This document shows positions 7,484 to 16,245 of a stretch of DNA of 64,000 bases, in pieces. Each line of letters starts with the position of its first letter. Position 1 is the stretch's first letter. This stretch comes from Bittarella massiliensis (ex Durand et al. 2017) (GTDB lineage Bacteria > Bacillota > Clostridia > Oscillospirales > Ruminococcaceae). The stretch is taken from the NCBI RefSeq assembly GCF_017566145.1, contig NZ_JABFCL010000004.1, positions 62,001 to 126,000 of the forward strand. Reading direction: 5' to 3'. The translations under genes and the position numbers were made by a program. Under the pieces are notes generated by a model that had not been told where the DNA came from, did no database searches, and saw only the letters and a program-made list of their open reading frames with translations.

Positions 7484-8497
7484 ATGAAAGAGGCACTGAA
7501 GAGAATCGAAGAGGAGGCGCTGGCCCAGATCGCCGCCGCCGAGGAGGGGCTCGACGAACTGCGGGTCAAATACCTAGGCAAAAAGGGCGAGCTCACCGCC
7601 ATTTTAAAGCAGATGGGCGGACTCTCGGCCGAGGAGCGGCCGGTGGTCGGCCAGCTGGCCAACCGGGTGCGCAGCGGCATTGAAGAGGCCATTGCCCAGA
7701 AGACCGCCCAGCTGAAGGCCGAGAAACTGGCCCGCCAGCTGGAGAGCGAGGCCCTGGACGTCACCATCCCCGGGCAGGCGCCCAAACTGGGCAAAAAACA
7801 CCCCCTGACCCAGGTGCTCGACGACCTGACCGAAATCTTTTTGGGGATGGGCTTCTCGGTGGCCACCGGCCCCGAGGTGGAGTACGACTACTACAACTTC
7901 GAGGCCCTGAACCTGCCGCCGGACCACCCGGCCCGGGACACCCAGGACACCTTCTACATCACCGACAAGGTACTGCTGCGCACCCAGACCTCCCCGGTGC
8001 AGGTGCGGGTGATGGAGCGGCAAAAGCCCCCCATCAAGATCATCGCCCCCGGGCGGGTCTACCGCTCCGACGCGGTGGACGCCACCCACGCCCCGGTCTT
8101 TCACCAGATCGAGGGGTTGGTGGTGGACAGGGGCATCACCATGGCCGACTTGAAGGGCACCCTGAACACCTTTATCAAAAAGCTCTACGGGCCCGACACC
8201 GTCACCCGCTTTCGCCCCCACCACTTCCCCTTCACCGAGCCCTCGGCCGAGGTGGACACCCAGTGCTTTGCCTGCCACGGCGAGGGCTGCCGCCTCTGCA
8301 AGGGGGAGGGTTGGATCGAGCTGCTGGGCTGCGGGATGGTGCACCCCAAGGTGCTGAAAAACTGCGGCATCGACCCGGAGGAGTACTCCGGCTTCGCCTT
8401 CGGCATCGGCCTGGAGCGCATCGTCATGCGCCGCTACAACATCGACGACCTGCGGCTGTTCTCCGACAACGACCTGCGGTTTTTGAACCAGTTTTAG
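7484..8497 (+). CDS. pheS: Phenylalanine-tRNA ligase alpha subunit
   Basis: A 337-residue class II synthetase subunit that charges tRNA-Phe as an alpha2beta2 tetramer with PheT. The N-terminal ~90 residues form the coiled-coil tRNA-binding arm. The catalytic domain starts at [10 protein letters not shown] and contains [15 protein letters not shown], motif 2 near [14 protein letters not shown], and motif 3 in the C-terminal [14 protein letters not shown] CxxC..CxxC stretch before [13 protein letters not shown] is usual in this family. ATG 7484 follows AAGGAG. It is separated from pheT by an unusual 308-bp palindrome-rich gap, whereas these genes are commonly adjacent. Confidence 0.97.
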   Translation: MKEALKRIEEEALAQIAAAEEGLDELRVKYLGKKGELTAILKQMGGLSAEERPVVGQLANRVRSGIEEAIAQKTAQLKAEKLARQLESEALDVTIPGQAPKLGKKHPLTQVLDDLTEIFLGMGFSVATGPEVEYDYYNFEALNLPPDHPARDTQDTFYITDKVLLRTQTSPVQVRVMERQKPPIKIIAPGRVYRSDAVDATHAPVFHQIEGLVVDRGITMADLKGTLNTFIKKLYGPDTVTRFRPHHFPFTEPSAEVDTQCFACHGEGCRLCKGEGWIELLGCGMVHPKVLKNCGIDPEEYSGFAFGIGLERIVMRRYNIDDLRLFSDNDLRFLNQF

Positions 8498-8805
8498 CCC
8501 TCACGAAAGGGGCTTCGTGCAAAGCGATTCCCGCTTTGCAGCCGCCCCTCTCGTGAACTCTCCCCAGCGGCAGACCGCGCTCACCGCGCGGCCCGCCGAG
8601 AGGAGTTTCCTTGGCGGCAAAGCTGCCAAGGAAACAGAATTGAAAATATGGGGTGATCGTTGCCCACCCCATATTTCATGGGCGGCGGCAAAGCTGCCGG
8701 AAAAACGGAGGCGCGGCAGAGCCGCGCGAGAACGGCCAGCAGGCCCCGATACAAAAGGGGCGGCAGCGCCCTATTTTCTCACACAGACAGATGGAGGAAT
8801 CGAGT
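8498..8805. repeat. Cluster of palindromes between pheS and pheT
   Basis: At least five hairpins in tandem: 8501-8556 (TCACGA, AGGGGC and GCAAAGCG with their complements), CCGCGC/GCGCGG near 8576-8592, 8605-8635 (an 11-bp perfect arm, GTTTCCTTGGC), 8644-8676 (12-bp perfect arm, AAATATGGGGTG), and 8711-8727 (GCGCGGC). A 15-mer, GGCGGCAAAGCTGCC, occurs identically at 8613-8627 and 8684-8698. None has a proper T-run. No ORF with a ribosome site was found. This looks like an intergenic repeat element or stacked hairpins affecting transcript stability. Confidence 0.7.
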
Positions 8806-11181
8806 ATGAACCTTTCTTATAAATGGCTGCAGGACTACACCCCCTGCGACCTCGCCCCCCGCGCCTACGCCGAGGCCATGAGCCTCTCGGGCTCCAAGGT
8901 CGAGGGCTGGTCCAACCTGGCCGACGAGATCAAAAACGTGGTGGTTGGGCAGGTGCTCTCCATTGCCCCCCACCCGGACGCCGATAAACTGGTGGTCTGC
9001 CAGGTGGAGGTGGGCCAGGACAAGCCCCTGCAAATCTGCACCGGGGCGGACAACCTGAAACCCGGCGACAAGGTGCCGGTGGCCCTGCACGACAGCTACC
9101 TGCCCGGCGGGATGCACATCCAGCGGGGGGAGCTGCGGGGCCAGCTCTCCGACGGGATGATGTGCTCCTTTGCCGAGCTGGGCCTCACCATCCACGACTG
9201 CCCGGACCAGCGCGAGGACGGCATCATGGTGCTGGCGGCCGACGCCGCCGTCGGCCAGGACATTGTGCAGGCCCTGGGGCTGGACGATCTGTCGGTGGAG
9301 TTTGAGATCACCTCCAACCGGCCCGACTGCCTTTCGATGATCGGCCTGGCGCGGGAGACCGCCGCCACCCTGAACCGGCCCCTGCACCTGCCCGCGCCCA
9401 CCGTGGAGCGCGAGAGCGGCGACATCGCCGACTACCTGAAGGTGGACGTGGAGAGCGAGCTCTGCCTGCGCTACGCCGCCCGGGTGGTCAAAAACGTCAA
9501 GATCGGCCCCTCCCCCAAGTGGATGCGCGACCGGCTGCGGGTCTGCGGGGTGCGCCCCATCTCCAACATCGTCGACATCACCAACTACGTGATGCTGGAG
9601 TACGGCAACCCCATGCACGCCTTTGACTACGACCGGGTCGCCGGGCACCACATCATTGTGCGCACCGCCAGGGAGGGCGAACACCTGGTGACCCTGGACG
9701 ATGTGGACCGCACCCTGACCCCCGAAATGCTGGTCATCGCCGACGATGCCGGCCCCTCGGTGGTGGCCGGCATCATGGGCGGCGAGCAGTCGGGCATCAG
9801 CGATGAGACCACCACCGTCATCTTCGAGGGGGCCTGCTTCTCCGGCCCCTCGGTCCGCCGCACCAGCAAGAAGCTGGGGCTGCGCAGCGAGAGCTCGGCC
9901 CGCTATGAGAAGGGGCTCGACCCCAACACCTGCATGGACGCCCTGACGCGCGCCTGCCAGCTGGTGGAAGAGCTGGGCTGCGGCGAGGTGGTCGGCGGGG
10001 TGATCGACTGCTACAAAAACCCGCTGAAGCCCTGGAAGATCGCCCTGGACGAGGGCTACATGAACCGCTTTTTGGGCATTGACATCCCCCGCAGCGAGAT
10101 GGAGGAGTACCTGACCCGCCTGGGCTTTGGCATAGACGGGGACGACGTGGTAGTGCCCACCTTCCGCGCCGACGTGGAGCACAAGGCCGACGTGGCCGAG
10201 GAGATCGCCCGCATCTACGGCTACGACAAGATCCCCGCCACCCTGGCCAAGACCGCCGACGAGGCCGAGCTGACCGAGGAGCAGAAGTTCAAGCGCGTGG
10301 TGGGCGGCGCCCTGGTGGGGATGGGGCTCAACGAGATCATCACCTACACCTTCATCAGCCCCAAGTACTACGACAAAATCGACCTGCCCGCCGGCAGCCC
10401 CCTGCGCGACAGCGTCACCATCCAAAACCCCCTGGGCGAGGACACCAGCGTCATGCGCACCACCGCCATCCCCTCCATGTTGGAGGTGCTCGCCCGCAAC
10501 TACGCCAACCGCAACCTCTGCTGCCAGATGTACGAGATCGCCACCGAGTACCGCAAACAGGGCGGCCCCGACGACCTGCCCGACGAGAGCGAGGCCGTTC
10601 TCATTGGGATGTACGGCGGGGAGAGCGACTTCTACCGCCTCAAGGGGGTCGTGGAGAACCTGCTGGAGAGCACAGGGGTGAACGGCGCCGCCTTCCTGCC
10701 CGAAAAGGGCGATCCCACCTTCCACCCCGGCCGCTGCGCCAAACTGCTGCTGGGCGGCGAGGAGGCGGGCGTCCTGGGGGAAATCCACCCCCACGTGGCC
10801 CAGAACTACGGCATCAAGCAGAAGGTCTACCTGGCCCGCATCCCCCTGGCGGGGCTGCTGAAAAACGCCCGCAGGGAGATCAGCTACCGGCCGCTGCCCA
10901 AGTTCCCCGCCACCACCCGCGACCTGGCCCTGGTCTGCGGCGAGGAGGTGCTGGTGGGGGACATCTCCCGCACCATCGCCGAGAGCGCCGGCGACCTGCT
11001 GGAAGGGGTGGAGTTTTTCGACATCTACCGCGGCAAGCAGATCGGCGAGGGCAAAAAGAGCGTCGCCTACAAGCTGATTTTCCGCTCGGACAGCGAGACC
11101 CTCAAGGACGAGCACGCCGACGCGGCCGTGGAGCGGGTGCTGGGGGCGCTGGCGCCCCTGGGCATCACCCTGCGCAGCTAA
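8806..11181 (+). CDS. pheT: Phenylalanine-tRNA ligase beta subunit
   Basis: A 791-residue subunit of normal length for the family. In order it has the EMAP/tRNA-binding OB domain (about 40-150), the B3/B4 editing domain (about 210-390, with MHAFDYD and IMGG), B5 (about 400-475), the catalytic-like core, and the C-terminal ferredoxin-fold anticodon-binding domain (from about 700, KFPATTRDLAL). The editing domain hydrolyses Tyr-tRNA-Phe. ATG 8806 is preceded by GGAGG. The T-box controls pheS directly, and pheT lies beyond the palindrome cluster without an obvious promoter of its own, so read-through from pheS is assumed. Confidence 0.97.
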   Translation: MNLSYKWLQDYTPCDLAPRAYAEAMSLSGSKVEGWSNLADEIKNVVVGQVLSIAPHPDADKLVVCQVEVGQDKPLQICTGADNLKPGDKVPVALHDSYLPGGMHIQRGELRGQLSDGMMCSFAELGLTIHDCPDQREDGIMVLAADAAVGQDIVQALGLDDLSVEFEITSNRPDCLSMIGLARETAATLNRPLHLPAPTVERESGDIADYLKVDVESELCLRYAARVVKNVKIGPSPKWMRDRLRVCGVRPISNIVDITNYVMLEYGNPMHAFDYDRVAGHHIIVRTAREGEHLVTLDDVDRTLTPEMLVIADDAGPSVVAGIMGGEQSGISDETTTVIFEGACFSGPSVRRTSKKLGLRSESSARYEKGLDPNTCMDALTRACQLVEELGCGEVVGGVIDCYKNPLKPWKIALDEGYMNRFLGIDIPRSEMEEYLTRLGFGIDGDDVVVPTFRADVEHKADVAEEIARIYGYDKIPATLAKTADEAELTEEQKFKRVVGGALVGMGLNEIITYTFISPKYYDKIDLPAGSPLRDSVTIQNPLGEDTSVMRTTAIPSMLEVLARNYANRNLCCQMYEIATEYRKQGGPDDLPDESEAVLIGMYGGESDFYRLKGVVENLLESTGVNGAAFLPEKGDPTFHPGRCAKLLLGGEEAGVLGEIHPHVAQNYGIKQKVYLARIPLAGLLKNARREISYRPLPKFPATTRDLALVCGEEVLVGDISRTIAESAGDLLEGVEFFDIYRGKQIGEGKKSVAYKLIFRSDSETLKDEHADAAVERVLGALAPLGITLRS

Positions 11182-11209
11182 TATTTCCCAGAAGTGGACG
11201 GCATTTTTC

Positions 11210-11238
11210 TTGATTCTTGGGGCAGGATAGTGTATCCT
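11210..11238 (+). promoter_or_regulatory. Promoter of ireB
   Basis: TTGATT (11210-11215) and TATCCT (11233-11238), 17-bp spacer, 20 bp before the start codon. Confidence 0.6.
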
Positions 11239-11257
11239 ACAAAGAGAGGTGATCGCT

Positions 11258-11503
11258 ATGCAGGACAAAACCATGACCTTTTCAATCTATGAGGACAAGG
11301 AGGACGAGACCCGCCGCATCCTCACCCAGGTCTACGACGCCCTGAAACACAAGGGCTACAACCCCATCAACCAGATCGTGGGGTACATTCTGTCCGAGGA
11401 CCCCACCTACATCACCACCTACGACAACGCCCGCAGCCTGGTGCGGAAGCTGGACCGGGACGAGCTGCTGCGCACCCTGGTCAAATCCTACCTGGGCGAA
11501 TAG
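11258..11503 (+). CDS. ireB: IreB family regulatory phosphoprotein
   Basis: An 81-residue protein of the IreB family (formerly DUF965). The diagnostic stretch is [18 protein letters not shown], followed by LSEDPTYIT and ending VKSYLGE. In Enterococcus, IreB is a substrate of the PASTA kinase IreK and restrains cephalosporin resistance; that role here is by homology. ATG 11258 follows AGAGAGG. An in-frame ATG at 11273 would also leave the core intact. In many Firmicutes this gene precedes ruvX, but here it is monocistronic and closed by a terminator. Confidence 0.9.
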   Translation: MQDKTMTFSIYEDKEDETRRILTQVYDALKHKGYNPINQIVGYILSEDPTYITTYDNARSLVRKLDRDELLRTLVKSYLGE

Positions 11504-11558
11504 GCGCGCTCTCCCTCAACACCCGCCAGCTGCCCCCTGCCGGGGCAGCTGCCAAGGG

Positions 11559-11597
11559 GCGCGGACTCCCGACAGGGAGGTCCGCGCTCTTTTTTTG
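11559..11597 (+). terminator. Intrinsic terminator of ireB
   Basis: GCGCGGAC-TCCC pairs with GGGA-GTCCGCGC and is followed by a run of seven T. Confidence 0.85.
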
Positions 11598-11604
11598 TTT
11601 TTGC

Positions 11605-11633
11605 TTGTCAAACCCCTGACAAAGGTGTATCAT
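11605..11633 (+). promoter_or_regulatory. Promoter of the riboswitch-adhesin unit
   Basis: TTGTCA (11605-11610) and TATCAT (11628-11633), 17-bp spacer. Transcription would start about 30 nt before the riboswitch aptamer. Confidence 0.6.
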
Positions 11634-11669
11634 AAAGGGGAAATAGTCTTACTTTTAAAAACAGAATCT

Positions 11670-11750
11670 GTTTGGCAAACCTGCAGAAATGCAGGGACGC
11701 AAAGCCAGAGGGTCTTCTTCCTGTATGGGAAATGACAGCCGGTTGCCGCA
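11670..11750 (+). promoter_or_regulatory. Cyclic di-GMP-I (GEMM) riboswitch aptamer
   Basis: The class I pattern is complete: GGCAAACC (11674-11681), a GAAA tetraloop in stem P2 (GCAGAAATGC), GGGACGCAAAGCC (11693-11705), a P3 arm, then ATGACAGCCGGTTGCC (11732-11747) closing P1 (GGCAA with TTGCC). This RNA binds the second messenger c-di-GMP. A terminator hairpin follows at 11774-11809 and the controlled gene is a wall-anchored surface protein. Whether ligand turns expression on or off cannot be told by eye. Confidence 0.92.
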
Positions 11751-11773
11751 TTTGGCCCTGTCGCGGGGCCTTT

Positions 11774-11809
11774 GGCGTCCGTCTGCCATTTTGCAGGCGG
11801 ACGCCTTTT
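11774..11809 (+). terminator. Terminator forming the riboswitch expression platform
   Basis: GGCGTCCG-TCTGC pairs with GCAGG-CGGACGCC around a short loop and is followed by TTTT. It lies between the c-di-GMP aptamer and the adhesin start. A smaller hairpin (GGCCC/GGGCC, 11754-11770) precedes it and may belong to the switch. Confidence 0.8.
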
Positions 11810-11831
11810 GGCAAAAAAAGGGGGTTTTACC

Positions 11832-14771
11832 GTGCACTTTGCAAAGAGACGGCGGGGGGCGGCCATCCTCGCCCTGGCGGCGGCGCTGCTTGCCCTATCG
11901 CTTCCCGCCTGGGCGGAGGAGGCCCCCTACACCGGGGCGGTCTTCACCTACAAGGCGGCCGGGGAGGGGGCGGCCATCACCGGCTTTGACGAGGGGTATC
12001 TGGCCTCCCTCACGGCGGCGCAGAAACAGGATATTGCCATCGTCCTTCCCGAAACCATCGGCGGGAAGCCGGTGACCGCCATCGGCGCGGATGCCTTTTC
12101 CAACAACACCCACCCCTCCTACAAGGAATGCCGGTTCACCTCCCTGGACCTCTCCCAGGCGACCCACCTGGTGCAAATCGGCGATCAGGCATTTGACGGG
12201 CACAGCGAGCTCACCGGCCCGCTGGTTCTCCCCGCCTCGCTGGAATCCATCGGCATGCAGGCCTTTATGAACTGCCAATTCACCGGCCTCCTCGACCTGC
12301 CCGCCGCCCTCACCACCCTGGGGAAATCGGCTTTCAGGTACAACACCGGCCTCACCGGGGTGCGTTTTCCCGCCGGGCTGACCACCATTGAAAGCGCGGC
12401 CTTTTCGGGTTGCACCAAGCTGTCGGGGGAGCTGGCCTTCCCCCCGTCCCTCCAGTCGATCGGCAGCCAGGCCTTTCAGGAATGCCCCGCCCTCACCGGC
12501 ACCCTGACCCTCCCCGACGGGCTGACCCACCTGGGCTCCCAGGCCTTTTACGGGACCAACTACTCCACCGCCGTCCTCCCCCAAAACCCGGCGGTTGTTT
12601 TTGAAAACGGCGGCACCGCCTTTCGCAACTGCACCAAGCTGACCGCCCTCCTCTGCACCGGGGAGAACTACGCCGCATACAGCCAGTCCCTCACCTATGC
12701 CGACGCCAAAAAGCTGCTGGGCTACCCGGTGCGCATCTCCTATGCCGACGGCTCGGCCCCCGCCATCGAGCGGCTTTTCGGCCGCCCCCTCAACCTGGTC
12801 AAGGGCGCAGACGGCCACTGGGCGACGGACAGCGGCTTTGCCCTGCCGGCGGGCGACGGCAGCAGCGGCTACCTGACCCGGTGGAGCTTTTCTGAAGGGG
12901 GGAGCGCCGTCTCCCCCACCAGCGCGGTGGGGGGCGCCACCCTCTACCCCGTTTCCGGCTATGCCGACCCGGTGGTGACCCCCAGCGACAGGCAGGTCTC
13001 CAAGGTGTACGACGGCCAGCCTGTGACCCTGAAAGTCGACATCTCCCACCCCCTCAAGGGCGACAAGGTCTACTTCCTCTGCCAGTGGGTAAAGGTTCAC
13101 AACTACCAAAAGGACAAGGACAAGTGGTCCGGCGACAACACCTGGGCCGTCACCGATGTGGCCGACAGCGCCCCCGGCGGGGGCGATTGGTACCAGGCGA
13201 TCGTCTGCGGCTACGACTACGCCACCAAGACCAAATTTTACCAAAGCCCGACCTACTACTTTTACCCCGACATCCAGCCGGCCGACGCCACCGCATTGCC
13301 CGTCTGCGCCGGCGACGCCCCGCTGGAACCCGGTCTCCCCGCCCTGACCCTGGGGGAGGGCAGCACCCCCGGGACCATCGCCTGGGAGGAGGGCCAAACC
13401 CCGGTGGATGGTACCGCCCGCTACCGCTGGACCTTCCTCCCCGAGAGCGGCAACTACCAAAGCGCCAGCGGCGAGGTGGAGCTGACCCTGCACCCGGCCC
13501 CGGCCGTCGCCGCCGAGGCGGGAGAGGGCGGCGCTGTCAGCTTGGAGGGGGAGGTTCTCTGGGGGGCGGACGCGGTCTACCGCTTCACCCCCGACCCCGG
13601 CTACCGGGTGGAGGCTGTTCTGGCCGACGGCATTCCGGTGGAGGCGGCAGATCGCCACACCTTCCCGCAGATCGACGGCCCCCACACCCTGCAGGTCACC
13701 TTTGCCCCCCTGCGGGCGGAGGAGGCCGAGGAGATGATCGAGGCCCTGCCCCCGCTGGAGGGCGATCTCTCCCCGGAAGAGCAGGCCGCGGCAGAGGAGG
13801 CGGTCCTGGCCGCCAAGGTGCACGCCGAGGCGATGAAAAAGGGGGGCGCCACCCTCTCTGCTGCGGCGCAGGACGCCCTCAATGCCGCCCTGGCCCAACT
13901 CCCCGCCGTTGCGGTGGAGGGGCCGGAGCACCCCGCCCTCGCCCTCAAGCACCCTGCCGCCCTCCTCTCCAACATGAGCCAGGAGGAGGCAGCCGCCCTG
14001 CAGGCGGGGGAGATCACCCGCTACTGCCTCTCGCTGCGGCGCGACAGCGCCGCCCCCGGCGCCCAGGAGCAGGCCGCCATCGAGACTGCCGCCCAGGGGT
14101 ATACCCTGGCCGGCCAGCACAGCCTCACCCTGCAAAAGATCATCGCCCGGGGGGATGACACCGAGGTGGCGCTGGTCGCGCAGACCGACGCGCCCATCCC
14201 CCTGACCTTCACCGTTCCCACCGCCCTGCAAGCGCCCGACGGCGTTGCCCGGACATACGCCGTCCTGCGCACCCACCAGGCCCCTGACGGCAGCTGGTCG
14301 GCCGAACTGTTGGGGGATGTGGACAGCAGCGCCGCCACCGTCACGGTGCTGACCGACCGCTTTTCCACCTACACCCTGGTCTACCGGGACGAGGCGGTGG
14401 CCCCCCAGCGCTACCCCATTCACTTTGCCGGCACCGAGCTGGCGGACAGGGAGGCCGCCGCCGGCGGGCTGCTGTCCCGCCCCGCAGACCTGGCGAGAGA
14501 GGGCTACCGCTTTGGCGGCTGGTACCAGGACGAGGGCTGCACCCTCCCCTGGGACTTTGCCACCGACCGGGTGGAGGGGGCGCTCACCCTTTACCCCCGG
14601 TGGATCGCCCTGGAAGGGGCGCCGGCCGAAGAGGAGCCGCCCGCCCCCGCCCCGAAACCCGGCGAGCGGCCGCTGGCTGAAACCGGCGACGCCGGACGCC
14701 CCCTGGCCATGGGGGCGCTGGCCCTGCTCGCCGCGGGGGCGGTGGCCGCCACCCGCGGAAAGCGGCGGTGA
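11832..14771 (+). CDS. c-di-GMP-controlled BspA-type leucine-rich repeat surface protein
   Basis: A 979-residue exported protein. The signal peptide (about 1-27) ends PAWA. Residues about 50-250 hold BspA/LRR_5-type repeats with units like L..IG.qAF.gc..LtG.L.LP..L. The middle has Ig-like and MBG-like segments, then helical spacer sequence. Near the C-terminus there is a Listeria-Bacteroides-type repeat (REGYRFGGWYQDEGC). It ends LAETGD, a hydrophobic helix and RGKRR, the layout of a sortase substrate with a variant LPxTG motif. GTG 11832 was chosen because AAGGGGG lies about 7 nt upstream and the signal peptide then begins properly. Likely a cell-wall adhesin whose synthesis responds to c-di-GMP. 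Confidence 0.85.
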   Translation: MHFAKRRRGAAILALAAALLALSLPAWAEEAPYTGAVFTYKAAGEGAAITGFDEGYLASLTAAQKQDIAIVLPETIGGKPVTAIGADAFSNNTHPSYKECRFTSLDLSQATHLVQIGDQAFDGHSELTGPLVLPASLESIGMQAFMNCQFTGLLDLPAALTTLGKSAFRYNTGLTGVRFPAGLTTIESAAFSGCTKLSGELAFPPSLQSIGSQAFQECPALTGTLTLPDGLTHLGSQAFYGTNYSTAVLPQNPAVVFENGGTAFRNCTKLTALLCTGENYAAYSQSLTYADAKKLLGYPVRISYADGSAPAIERLFGRPLNLVKGADGHWATDSGFALPAGDGSSGYLTRWSFSEGGSAVSPTSAVGGATLYPVSGYADPVVTPSDRQVSKVYDGQPVTLKVDISHPLKGDKVYFLCQWVKVHNYQKDKDKWSGDNTWAVTDVADSAPGGGDWYQAIVCGYDYATKTKFYQSPTYYFYPDIQPADATALPVCAGDAPLEPGLPALTLGEGSTPGTIAWEEGQTPVDGTARYRWTFLPESGNYQSASGEVELTLHPAPAVAAEAGEGGAVSLEGEVLWGADAVYRFTPDPGYRVEAVLADGIPVEAADRHTFPQIDGPHTLQVTFAPLRAEEAEEMIEALPPLEGDLSPEEQAAAEEAVLAAKVHAEAMKKGGATLSAAAQDALNAALAQLPAVAVEGPEHPALALKHPAALLSNMSQEEAAALQAGEITRYCLSLRRDSAAPGAQEQAAIETAAQGYTLAGQHSLTLQKIIARGDDTEVALVAQTDAPIPLTFTVPTALQAPDGVARTYAVLRTHQAPDGSWSAELLGDVDSSAATVTVLTDRFSTYTLVYRDEAVAPQRYPIHFAGTELADREAAAGGLLSRPADLAREGYRFGGWYQDEGCTLPWDFATDRVEGALTLYPRWIALEGAPAEEEPPAPAPKPGERPLAETGDAGRPLAMGALALLAAGAVAATRGKRR

Positions 14772-14783
14772 CCTGCACCCGAT

Positions 14784-14815
14784 GGCGGGGCCCTCTAGGG
14801 GCCCCGCCATTTTTT
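14784..14815 (+). terminator. Intrinsic terminator of the adhesin gene
   Basis: GGCGGGGCCC pairs with GGGCCCCGCC around TCTAG and is followed by ATTTTTT. Confidence 0.85.
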
Positions 14816-14901
14816 CTGCCCCGGCGAATTTCTTCCCGCCAAACAGGAAGATTTTTGGGCCGGAACATGGTACACTGGTAGGCAGAGAGGGGGTGCGGCA
14901 G

Positions 14902-15381
14902 ATGGACGATGAGGAGAGGTGGCGGGCGGTGCGGGACTGTGACCCGGCCTGCGACGGACGCTTTTTCTACGAGGTGAAGACCACCGGCATCTACTGCCGG
15001 CCCTGCAAGCGCTGCCGCCCCGATCTGGCCGCCTACCGGCCGGAGGAGGAGTTGGTGCAAAGGGCCGCCGGGTGGCTGGAGGAGCACCTCTCCCGCCCCG
15101 ACGCGCTGCGCTGTCTGCCGGGGGCCCTGGGGGTCAGCGGCGATCACCTGCGGGCCCTCTTTCGCCGCCAGCGGGGCGAGACCCCCGCCGCATTTCTGGC
15201 CCGCCGCCGGGTGGAGGCGGCCTGCCGGGCTTTGGAGCGGGGGGACGCGCCCATCTTACAGGTCTCCCAGGCGGTGGGCTTTGCCAGCCTGTCGGCCTTT
15301 TACGCCGCCTTTCGGCGGCAGGCCGGCCTGTCGCCGGGGCAGTACCGCCGGAGCATGTTGTCAAAGGAGAGGTGTCTATGA
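14902..15381 (+). CDS. adaA: AdaA-type methylphosphotriester sensor/AraC regulator with truncated metal-binding domain
   Basis: A 159-residue protein. The N-terminus (RWRAVRDCDPACDGRFFYEV, KTTGIYC) is the start of the Ada Zn/methyl-acceptor domain, and the C-terminal ~100 residues are a complete AraC-type double helix-turn-helix (VSQAVGFASLSAFYAAFRR). In normal Ada proteins GIYCRP is followed by about 28 residues before RPCKRCRP. Here GIYCRPCKRCRP is continuous, so the core between the two metal-ligand pairs, including one ligand Cys, is missing without a frameshift. The acceptor-position Cys remains. DNA binding is probably intact, but sensing of methyl phosphotriesters may be lost or altered. 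The gene overlaps ogt by ATGA and they form one operon. Confidence 0.85.
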   Translation: MDDEERWRAVRDCDPACDGRFFYEVKTTGIYCRPCKRCRPDLAAYRPEEELVQRAAGWLEEHLSRPDALRCLPGALGVSGDHLRALFRRQRGETPAAFLARRRVEAACRALERGDAPILQVSQAVGFASLSAFYAAFRRQAGLSPGQYRRSMLSKERCL

Positions 15382-15857
15382 AAACCATCTGTTGGAGAGA
15401 GAGCCCCATCGGCCCCCTGGGGGTGGGAGAGGAGGACGGCGCCATCACCCTGATCCTCTTTGCGGGGCAACAGCCCCCCGAGGGCTACCGCGAGGGGGAG
15501 ACCCCCCTGTTGCGGGAGGCCTGGGAACAGCTGGAGCGCTATTTCGCCGGTGAGCTGCGGCAGTTCTCCCTCCCCCTGGCCCCGGCCGGAACCCCCTTTC
15601 AGCAGGCGGTCTGGCGGGCGCTGGAGGAAATCCCCTACGGCGAGACCTGCAGCTACGGGGAGATCGCCCGCCGGGTGGGCAGGCCCCAGGCCAGCCGGGC
15701 GGTGGGGGGCGCCAACCACCGCAACCCCATCCCCATCGTCATCCCCTGTCACCGGGTCATCGGCGCGGGGGGGACCCTCACCGGCTACGGCGGCGGGCTG
15801 GACAGAAAGGGGCTGCTGCTGGACTTGGAGCGGGAGAACCGCCCCCCAAAGGGATGA
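15378..15857 (+). CDS. ogt: Methylated-DNA-protein-cysteine methyltransferase
   Basis: A 159-residue suicide repair protein that moves the methyl group from O6-methylguanine to its own Cys. The acceptor site is VIPCHRVIG with Cys124, preceded by the DNA-binding helix YGEIARRVGRPQASRAVGGANHRNP. Both match the family, and the length is typical. ATG 15378 overlaps the adaA stop (ATGA), indicating translational coupling in an adaptive-response operon. Regulation by the upstream AdaA is expected but depends on whether that truncated protein still senses damage. Confidence 0.95.
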   Translation: MKTICWRESPIGPLGVGEEDGAITLILFAGQQPPEGYREGETPLLREAWEQLERYFAGELRQFSLPLAPAGTPFQQAVWRALEEIPYGETCSYGEIARRVGRPQASRAVGGANHRNPIPIVIPCHRVIGAGGTLTGYGGGLDRKGLLLDLERENRPPKG

Positions 15858-16245
15858 AGCGATCCAGTTTTGCCCGACAGCTCCCCCTGCTTTTAAAAAT
15901 TGTTGATATTGGGGCAGAGGGACAGCCAGCCCTTCCACGAAAACAGCCAGACAGCAAGGGGACGAGGGCAAACGGAGTTTGCACATCTGCCCGGCCATCT
16001 GTGGGGCCGCGTCCGTTTGGCGGCGGTGATACCGCGCCGGCCCGCTCTCTCCAAGAACAGCGCGCGGCCGCGTTTTTCGGCCACCCGCCCATCTGCGGCA
16101 GGAACCGACAGCCCCTTCCCTTTACAAACCCGCGGGGCAATGGTATACTGATAAAAAGTACCCAATAGGGAGTTGTGCGGCAACGCGGGGAGGGCTCTCC
16201 GCGTTGCCGCTCTCTGGCGGAGATCAAACAAAGGAGGCCACCGGG
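15858..16245. other. Intergenic region upstream of the small unknown gene
   Basis: 388 bp. It contains the promoter at 16121-16149 and a 12-bp perfect hairpin in the leader (GCGGCAACGCGG at 16178-16189 with CCGCGTTGCCGC). The first 260 bp hold nothing recognisable and no terminator with a T-run for ogt was seen. Confidence 0.5.
16121..16149 (+). promoter_or_regulatory. Promoter of the 16246 gene-esterase-fbp unit
   Basis: TTTACA (16121-16126) and TATACT (16144-16149) with a 17-bp spacer. A 12-bp perfect stem-loop lies in the leader at about 16178-16212. Confidence 0.75.

Noticed and set aside
7273..7866. Minus-strand frame across the T-box and pheS start
   Set aside because: It lies opposite a certain T-box and pheS and has no ribosome site or family features.
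8240..8330. CxxC..CxxC cluster in PheS as a possible new zinc finger
   Set aside because: The cysteine stretch before GWIELLG is a usual feature of PheS.
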